Of a stretch of DNA of 11,699 nucleotides, positions 6,761 to 11,699 are shown piece by piece. The stretch lies in contig JAEEYN010000139.1 in NCBI GenBank assembly GCA_016288175.1, forward strand, positions 1 to 11,699, in the 5' to 3' direction. The position numbers and the translations under genes are program-made. The notes beneath the pieces are model-generated. The model saw only the letters and a program-made list of their open reading frames with translations, did no database searches and was not told where the DNA came from. This DNA is from Bacillota bacterium (GTDB lineage: Bacteria; Bacillota; Clostridia; Christensenellales; CAG-138). Every line of letters begins with the position of its first letter. Position 1 is the stretch's first letter.

Positions 6761-8152
6761 TTGGTAAAAAACAGCATCGTAAACGCCGTTCTTGACGAAG
6801 CTTTGAGAACAGGCGGAGATTTTTCGGAACTGTATCTGCAGGATACGGAATCGAACACAATGACCATGATCGATGGGAAAGTCGAGAACGCCAACTACAA
6901 GCGCAATGTCGGCGCCGGCGTCCGCGTGCTGAAGGGTACGAGGAGCGCATACGCATATTCCGCCGATACGAGCGAAGCGGCGCTGATTGCCTGCGCGAAA
7001 GCGGCGGCATCGGCGCTCAAGGGCGAAAGGGAATTTGAAGCGAAGTCAATCTGCGTCGACAGAATCGGTGAATCGTTCGCGAAGATCCCGTTCAGCGAGA
7101 TCAACAACGCGAAGAGGATCGAGCTGCTGCGCAAAGGAACCGCTGCCGCGAAAGCGCATTCCGAAGAGATCACTCAGGTCGTGGCGAACTATATGGATTT
7201 CGACCACCGCACCTGGGTCTACAACAGCGAAGGCGTCCATGCGGAGGATCGCCGTCCCCGCGTCCGCACCGCCGTACAAGCCGTAGCGATGGCGAACGGC
7301 GAAGCGCAGACCGGCACCTGCTCTCCCGGTTACGGCATGGGCTTTGAAGCCTATAATGAGAAGATCAATATCGAGGAAGTCGGCAGGGAAGCCGCGAAAA
7401 CGGCAGTCACCATGCTGCATGCTCCCGAATGCCCCGCGGGCACCGTTCCCGTTGTGATCGACGGCGGTTTCGGCGGCGTTATTCTCCACGAAGCCTGCGT
7501 CCACGGCCTTGAAGCGACGAGCGTCGGCCGCGGCAATTCCGTTTTCTGCGGAAAACTCGGTCAGCAGATCGCGAGCCCGATCGTCAACGCAGTCGACGAC
7601 GGTACTCTTCCCGGCGAGTGGGGCTCGATGCACTACGATGACGAGGGCAATCCCGCCCAGTGCAATCACCTCATCGAAAACGGCATACTCAAGACCTACC
7701 TTGTCGATATCCTCGGCTCCCGCCTGATGAACCATCCGGTCACGGGCAGCGGCAGGCGTCAGGATTACACCTACGCTCCGACGTCCCGCATGACCAATAC
7801 CTTCTTCGCTCCCGGTCAGGACGATGAGGAAGAAATGCTTCGCACGATGGGCGAAGGCCTGTTCGCCGCGAAGATGGGCGGCGGTTCCGTCAACCCGCTG
7901 ACAGGCGAATTCAATTTCGCGGTCAGCGAAGGCTATTGGGTCCGCGACGGCAAGATCCTCTGCCCGGTCCGCGGTGCGACCCTGATCGGCAAAGGCGCGG
8001 AAGTTCTGATGAAGATCGACCGCATCGGCAGGAAAATGTGGATGGCCCCCGGCATGTGCGGTTCGCTCTCCGGCAGCATCCCGACCAACGTCGGCCAGCC
8101 GAGGATCCGCGTAAGCGAGATCGTAGTCGGCGGCAAAGGAGGCGCATTATGA
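6761..8152 (+). CDS. tldD: TldD, metal-binding subunit of the TldD/TldE protease
   Basis: A 463-residue cytosolic metallopeptidase subunit of the U62/PmbA-TldD family. TldD and TldE form a heterodimeric protease that degrades unfolded peptides; in E. coli it matures microcin B17 and degrades the CcdA antitoxin. The zinc motif HExxxH is at residues 243-248 (HEACVH), and Cys433 in GMCGSLSGSIPTNVGQP matches the C-terminal cysteine ligand known from the E. coli enzyme. The protein ends in VGGKGGAL. The inferred start is TTG at 6761, from GGAGG 8 bases upstream and from the promoter -10 covering the only upstream in-frame ATG (6728). The motif carries Val where HEAxGH is common, but all metal ligands are present. 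It overlaps tldE by 4 bp, so the two subunits are probably translationally coupled. No dedicated substrate gene is visible nearby. Confidence 0.92.
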   Translation: MVKNSIVNAVLDEALRTGGDFSELYLQDTESNTMTMIDGKVENANYKRNVGAGVRVLKGTRSAYAYSADTSEAALIACAKAAASALKGEREFEAKSICVDRIGESFAKIPFSEINNAKRIELLRKGTAAAKAHSEEITQVVANYMDFDHRTWVYNSEGVHAEDRRPRVRTAVQAVAMANGEAQTGTCSPGYGMGFEAYNEKINIEEVGREAAKTAVTMLHAPECPAGTVPVVIDGGFGGVILHEACVHGLEATSVGRGNSVFCGKLGQQIASPIVNAVDDGTLPGEWGSMHYDDEGNPAQCNHLIENGILKTYLVDILGSRLMNHPVTGSGRRQDYTYAPTSRMTNTFFAPGQDDEEEMLRTMGEGLFAAKMGGGSVNPLTGEFNFAVSEGYWVRDGKILCPVRGATLIGKGAEVLMKIDRIGRKMWMAPGMCGSLSGSIPTNVGQPRIRVSEIVVGGKGGAL

Positions 8153-9483
8153 TGACTTTTGAGCAGTTTAAGGATGAATGCTTCCGCATTGCGCTGGAAA
8201 AGGGCTGCGAAAGCGCGGAGGTCTATGCGATCTCCTCCGACGGCTTCTCCGTCAATATCCTGATGGGCGAGATAGCCAAATATTCGATCGAGCGCAATAA
8301 CGGACTGAATCTTCGCGTGCTCTTTAACGGAAAAAGCGGCTATGCCTATACCGAAGTTTTCGAGGATGCGGAAAGCCTTGTCGATCACGCGATCGATAAC
8401 GCGAAGGCGATCGAGAATACCGATGCGAACCCGATGCAGGGCGAATGCGAATATCCGGAAATCGAGGAAAAGCCGAATCCCGTCGTCGAAATGAGCGAGG
8501 ATGAAAAGATCGCGCTTGCGATGAATCTTGAAAAGGACACGCTTGCTTTTGATGACCGCGTAAACAGAACGCGTTTCTGCTCCGTGGATACCGGCGTTTC
8601 AAGCACCCATATCCACAACACCCTCGGATTGCACGCGGACAGTGAAGATAAATATTCCTATGCCGTTATCATGCCGATCCTACGGCAGGGCGAGGAAGAG
8701 AATTCCAGCTTCGCGTTCAAATTCGGTCCTGATATCACGGAATACAACGATATTATCAAGGAAAGCGTGGATAACGCGCTGATGCAGTTCAACGCCAAGA
8801 CCGTTGATTCCGGCGAATACCGTGTTCTGCTCCGCAATGACGCTGCCGGCAGTCTTCTTCAGGCATTTTCATCGATGTTCTTTGCGGGAAGCGTGCAAAA
8901 GGGCCTTTCGCTGCTTGCCGGAAAACTTGGCGAACAGGTCGCGAATCCCGCGATCACGATCATCGACGATCCCTTTGAAAAGGACAATCCGCGCAAGTTC
9001 GACGCGGAAGGCGTACCCTCCGTTGTGACGACAGTCGTTGAAAACGGTGTGTTGAAGAGTTATCTCTACAACCTCAAGACCGCCCTTAAGGACGGCGTCG
9101 TTTCGACTTCCAATGCGGGCCGTGCCGGCGTCGCGGCTCCCGTGGAGACCGCACCGAGCAATTTCTATATCATGAAGGGAGAAAAGAGCTATGACAAGCT
9201 CGTTTCGGAGCTCGATCACGGCCTTATCATCACGGAGCTCAGCGGCCTGCATGCCGGCCTTAATCCCGTCAGCGGCGATTTCTCGCTGATCGCAAAAGGT
9301 CTGCTCGTCGATAAAGGAACGATCCTCCGTTCCGTCGACCAGATCACCTGCGCCGGCAATTTCCTCACCATGATGAAGAACATCATCGACATCGGCAGCG
9401 ATCTCCGCTTCGGCCCTCCTGGCTTCGGAAGAGTCGGTTCGCCGAGCCTGCTGATCGATAAACTCATTATCTCCGGCAAGTGA
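8149..9483 (+). CDS. tldE: TldE/PmbA, non-metal subunit of the TldD/TldE protease
   Basis: A 444-residue paralogue of TldD. Shared family features are the N-terminal segment with GLNLRVLFNGKSGYAYTE near residues 52-69, VENGVLKSYLYNLKTAL in the middle, and GLHAGLNPVSGDFSLIAKG and GSPSLLIDKLIISG at the end. Where TldD has HExxxH this protein reads AAGSLLQAFSSMF, so the metal site is absent, as expected for TldE/PmbA; it should serve as the structural and substrate-binding half of the heterodimer. The start at 8149 overlaps the tldD stop as ATGA and has AGGAGG at 8137-8142, six bases upstream; a second ATG follows directly at 8152. The frame stays open upstream to 7936 inside tldD, but that part is a shadow. 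The gene ends at a strong bidirectional terminator. Confidence 0.93.
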   Translation: MMTFEQFKDECFRIALEKGCESAEVYAISSDGFSVNILMGEIAKYSIERNNGLNLRVLFNGKSGYAYTEVFEDAESLVDHAIDNAKAIENTDANPMQGECEYPEIEEKPNPVVEMSEDEKIALAMNLEKDTLAFDDRVNRTRFCSVDTGVSSTHIHNTLGLHADSEDKYSYAVIMPILRQGEEENSSFAFKFGPDITEYNDIIKESVDNALMQFNAKTVDSGEYRVLLRNDAAGSLLQAFSSMFFAGSVQKGLSLLAGKLGEQVANPAITIIDDPFEKDNPRKFDAEGVPSVVTTVVENGVLKSYLYNLKTALKDGVVSTSNAGRAGVAAPVETAPSNFYIMKGEKSYDKLVSELDHGLIITELSGLHAGLNPVSGDFSLIAKGLLVDKGTILRSVDQITCAGNFLTMMKNIIDIGSDLRFGPPGFGRVGSPSLLIDKLIISGK

Positions 9484-9497
9484 TCGATTAACACAAA

Positions 9498-9533
9498 TAA
9501 AAAAACCATACGGCCTCGGCCGTATGGTTTTTT
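9498..9533. terminator. Bidirectional terminator between tldE and the UDP-sugar pyrophosphorylase gene
   Basis: A perfect palindromic stem (CCATACGGC at 9506-9514 with GCCGTATGG at 9519-9527, four-base loop) is flanked by an A run to its left and a T run to its right. It therefore ends with a U tract on either strand. It lies 14 bp after the tldE stop and 18 bp after the stop of the convergent gene. Confidence 0.92.
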
Positions 9534-9551
9534 CTTATCGCTTTTGGATCC

Positions 9552-10769
9552 TTACAGCTCAACGCCGTTCAGCGCGAGAAGCTCCCTTGCGCTTTCAACG
9601 GAGTCGATGCCGGTCGGGTTTTTGATCGGCGCGAATTCCTTTTGCCTTTCGACTTCGAAGACGAGGCAGGTATCGAGCAGGTGGATCATATCGAGGATCA
9701 GCGTTTCGTACTTGTAGCCGTTCGGCTTATCCGGCTTCACATAATTGCCGTCCGGATCAAGGCAGGGGATCTTCTTTTCAACCACGTGCAGCGGCATCTT
9801 TTTGTCGACGATTTCGGAAAGCTCGGGAACGTGGAACAGATAGTTGAGGATCACGCCGAAATTGTATGCGGGCTTGCCGTCATCGGTTTTTGCGTTCATC
9901 ATTTCATCTGTCAGCTCGTAATATTCAACAACGGAGGGATGGCCGTCCTCAAGGCAGATAACGCCGACGCGCTCATCGGGGGCGGCTTTTTTGATGACCT
10001 TCGCGCCGACAACGCAGTTCGCAAGCTTCGTTGCGCCGACGAAAACGGGATCGGCGATCCTCTGAAGAACGTTATCGACCGCGAAAACATTCAGCCATTC
10101 GATGCCCTCGTTCTTCACGATTTCGAGCATCCCGCCTTTTGCCATCGAGGAATACCAGCCGCCGTTGCCGTTCGGAGATGTTGAAAGCTTCCATTTTTCC
10201 TCAAGATAGACCTTTCCGCTGTAATCGGCGGCAGGCGCCATCTCCTGGCGGAAAAAATGCACGAAATTGCCGTCATAGCCGAAGAAATTCTTTTCGTTCA
10301 GGAAGCTGACGGTCGCATCGTGGTTTTTGTCGCTGGTCATGATGAACAGGTGGACGAAGTTCCCGGCCTTATCGGTAACGTCCATAAGGTTGCGGATAAG
10401 ACGCTCGAAGATATAGACTTCGTGCGTTACGCCGATGTTGTAAACGCCCTTCGGTCCGTCGGAACCGAGGCGGGTGCCCATGCCGCCGGCGAGAAGCACT
10501 GCCGCGACCTTGCCGGCGCGGATCTCTTCGAGACCGGCCTGCATGTACTCATCGCGGTGAGCGTTGATCTCATCGAGCTCGGTGCAGGGGATAGGGGTGA
10601 TCTCGCCGCGGACTTCGTCGGATTTGCCGACGCGCACAACGGAAAAATCGGTCTCGGCGATCTGACCGAGGAGCGCAGTACGCTCTTCTTCATTCAGCTC
10701 GTCGTAGTATTTGAGAAGGTGAGTCTGGCCGAATTTCGCCAGCTTTTCATATGCTTCACTGTAAGTCAT
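9552..10769 (-). CDS. UDP-sugar pyrophosphorylase, eukaryotic UAP1-like type
   Basis: A 405-residue nucleotidyltransferase of the UDPGP family (PF01704 type), which makes a UDP-sugar from UTP and a sugar 1-phosphate. The nucleotide-binding loop LAGGMGTRLGSDGPKG is at 93-108, the sugar/uridine motif TSPNGNGGWY at 197-206, and VDNVLQRIADPVFVG at 231-245. The last two resemble eukaryotic UDP-N-acetylglucosamine pyrophosphorylase more than bacterial GalU or GlmU. There is no left-handed beta-helix acetyltransferase domain, so it is not GlmU. UDP-GlcNAc, UDP-GalNAc or UDP-glucose are all possible products. The ATG at 10769 has GGAGGG six bases upstream (10776-10781) and lies 18 bp after the lpdA stop, so it is probably cotranscribed with lpdA. 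The family call is firm; sugar specificity is not. Confidence 0.88.
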   Translation of the reverse strand: MTYSEAYEKLAKFGQTHLLKYYDELNEEERTALLGQIAETDFSVVRVGKSDEVRGEITPIPCTELDEINAHRDEYMQAGLEEIRAGKVAAVLLAGGMGTRLGSDGPKGVYNIGVTHEVYIFERLIRNLMDVTDKAGNFVHLFIMTSDKNHDATVSFLNEKNFFGYDGNFVHFFRQEMAPAADYSGKVYLEEKWKLSTSPNGNGGWYSSMAKGGMLEIVKNEGIEWLNVFAVDNVLQRIADPVFVGATKLANCVVGAKVIKKAAPDERVGVICLEDGHPSVVEYYELTDEMMNAKTDDGKPAYNFGVILNYLFHVPELSEIVDKKMPLHVVEKKIPCLDPDGNYVKPDKPNGYKYETLILDMIHLLDTCLVFEVERQKEFAPIKNPTGIDSVESARELLALNGVEL

Positions 10770-10787
10770 TGTATGCCCTCCGCGGAA

Positions 10788-11699
10788 TTATTTCTTCTTC
10801 GGCAGCGCATGGCAGCAGAGACCTTCGAAATCGTGCGCTGCTTCCGCAACGGATTCGCTGACTGTCGGATGCGCGTGGATCGTTCCGGAAATATCCTCGA
10901 CAGTGCCGCCCATCTTAAGAACAGCCGCAAGCTCCGCGATCATATCGGTCGCCCTGTGGCACATCAGCTGAGCGCCGAGGAGCTTTCCTTCTGGAGTCGC
11001 GATCAGCTTCGCGGTACCCATCGCATCGCCCATGATCATCGCGCGGCCGTTGCCGGCAACGTTGAACGAACCGATCCTGTAGTCGATGCCCTGAGCCTTC
11101 GCTTTATCCTCGCTGAGACCGACGAACGCGATCTCCGGGGAAGTGTAGATGCATGAAGGAACGATCGAATAATCCATGATTTCTTCCTTAACACCGCAGG
11201 CATTCGCCGCCGCAACAAAGCCCTGCGCGCTTGCGACGTGCGCAAGCTGGATCTTGCCGGTGATATCGCCTATCGCGTAGATGTTCTCGACGTTCGTGCG
11301 GCAATGCTCGTCGATAACGACGAATGCCCTGTTCATCTCGATGCCGACGTTCTCGAGGCCGATATTCGCGGTCATTGCGCGGCGGCCGACGGAAACGACG
11401 CAGCAGGCGCCTTCCGCCGTTTTTTCGGCGCCGTTCAGTTCATAGCTGACGGTGACTGTATCGCCGCCGGCAATGCCGGTAACTTTCGCGTTGTTGATAA
11501 CGTTGACTTTCTTTTTCTTGAGAACGCGGGAGAGAAGGCGAACGAGGTCCGCGTCCATGCCGGGAAGAATGCTCGGCATCATTTCGATCACGGTAACGGG
11601 CTTTCCGAGGGTGGAGAAGAGCGTTGCGAACTCGATGCCGATAACGCCGCCGCCGATGATGACGAAGCTTTCCGGAAGCTCGGTCATCGAAAGGATCTC
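10788..11699 (-). CDS. lpdA: Dihydrolipoyl dehydrogenase (partial, N-terminus beyond the right edge)
   Basis: The last 303 residues are visible; the reading frame runs off the right edge, so the N-terminal FAD domain and its redox disulfide cannot be inspected. The fragment begins with EILSMTELPESFVIIGGG; its NAD-binding Rossmann motif GGGVIG is at fragment residues 16-21. The FAD-contact segment IYAIGD comes next, then the dimerisation domain from YTSPEIAFVGLSE to the end. The catalytic His-Glu pair is present in HAHPTVSE (fragment His277 and Glu282), which favours dihydrolipoyl dehydrogenase (E3) over other disulfide reductases. E3 reoxidises lipoyl groups in 2-oxo acid dehydrogenase and glycine cleavage complexes. 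The internal ATG at 11687 is not the start. A UDP-sugar pyrophosphorylase follows 18 bp downstream, an unexpected partner. Confidence 0.9.
   Translation of the reverse strand, partial: EILSMTELPESFVIIGGGVIGIEFATLFSTLGKPVTVIEMMPSILPGMDADLVRLLSRVLKKKKVNVINNAKVTGIAGGDTVTVSYELNGAEKTAEGACCVVSVGRRAMTANIGLENVGIEMNRAFVVIDEHCRTNVENIYAIGDITGKIQLAHVASAQGFVAAANACGVKEEIMDYSIVPSCIYTSPEIAFVGLSEDKAKAQGIDYRIGSFNVAGNGRAMIMGDAMGTAKLIATPEGKLLGAQLMCHRATDMIAELAAVLKMGGTVEDISGTIHAHPTVSESVAEAAHDFEGLCCHALPKKK

Noticed and set aside
6754..6795. A 13-codon frame at the tldD start encoding MQLGKKQHRKRRS, considered as a leader peptide or RiPP precursor
   Set aside because: Its ATG is only one base after GGAGG, too close for initiation, and it overlaps tldD out of frame. 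The basic composition is a by-product of the tldD sequence.
10257..11156. A 299-codon plus-strand frame spanning parts of lpdA and the pyrophosphorylase gene
   Set aside because: It crosses two well-supported minus-strand genes and their spacer, and its product matches nothing recognisable.

Overview
The window looks like chromosomal core DNA of an uncultured Gram-positive bacterium, most likely a Clostridia member of gut type. The reasons are a membrane diadenylate cyclase with a YbbR partner (the Firmicutes cdaA-cdaR arrangement), strong AGGAGG-type ribosome binding sites, SigA-like extended -10 promoters, moderately GC-rich coding sequence with short AT-rich spacers, and clostridial-style TldD/TldE and M3B oligopeptidase genes. 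I see no IS element, phage gene, CRISPR array, tRNA or rRNA. The species cannot be named from sequence alone.

Layout. Left block (minus strand, read from about 4515 down to 1): cdaA (c-di-AMP synthase), cdaR (YbbR-domain regulator), a COG2509-type FAD-dependent dehydrogenase and a P-loop ATPase cut by the left edge. They are tightly spaced (14-bp overlap, then 38-bp and 24-bp gaps) and look like one operon led by a promoter near 4608-4636. A 280-bp AT-rich divergent spacer (4516-4795) holds that promoter, three helically phased direct repeats, the pepF promoter and a small inverted repeat in the pepF leader. Middle block (plus strand): pepF (M3B oligoendopeptidase) with its own promoter and terminator, then tldD-tldE with its own promoter, an inferred TTG start for tldD and a 4-bp ATGA overlap between the genes. 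Right block (minus strand): the 3' part of lpdA (dihydrolipoyl dehydrogenase, cut by the right edge), followed 18 bp later by a eukaryotic-style UDP-sugar pyrophosphorylase. It converges on tldE at a shared bidirectional terminator (9498-9533).

How the genes relate. CdaA and CdaR make and control c-di-AMP, which in Firmicutes governs potassium/osmolyte balance and cell-wall homeostasis. PepF and TldD/TldE are cytosolic metallopeptidases acting on peptides or unfolded segments. The UDP-sugar enzyme would supply activated sugar for envelope or glycan synthesis. LpdA belongs to 2-oxo acid dehydrogenase or glycine cleavage complexes whose other genes would lie beyond the right edge. Nearly all genes belong to known families. 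I found no convincing undescribed system. The best leads are the regulatory structures in the cdaA/pepF spacer, the unusual operon partners of cdaA, and the long cytoplasmic tail of CdaR.
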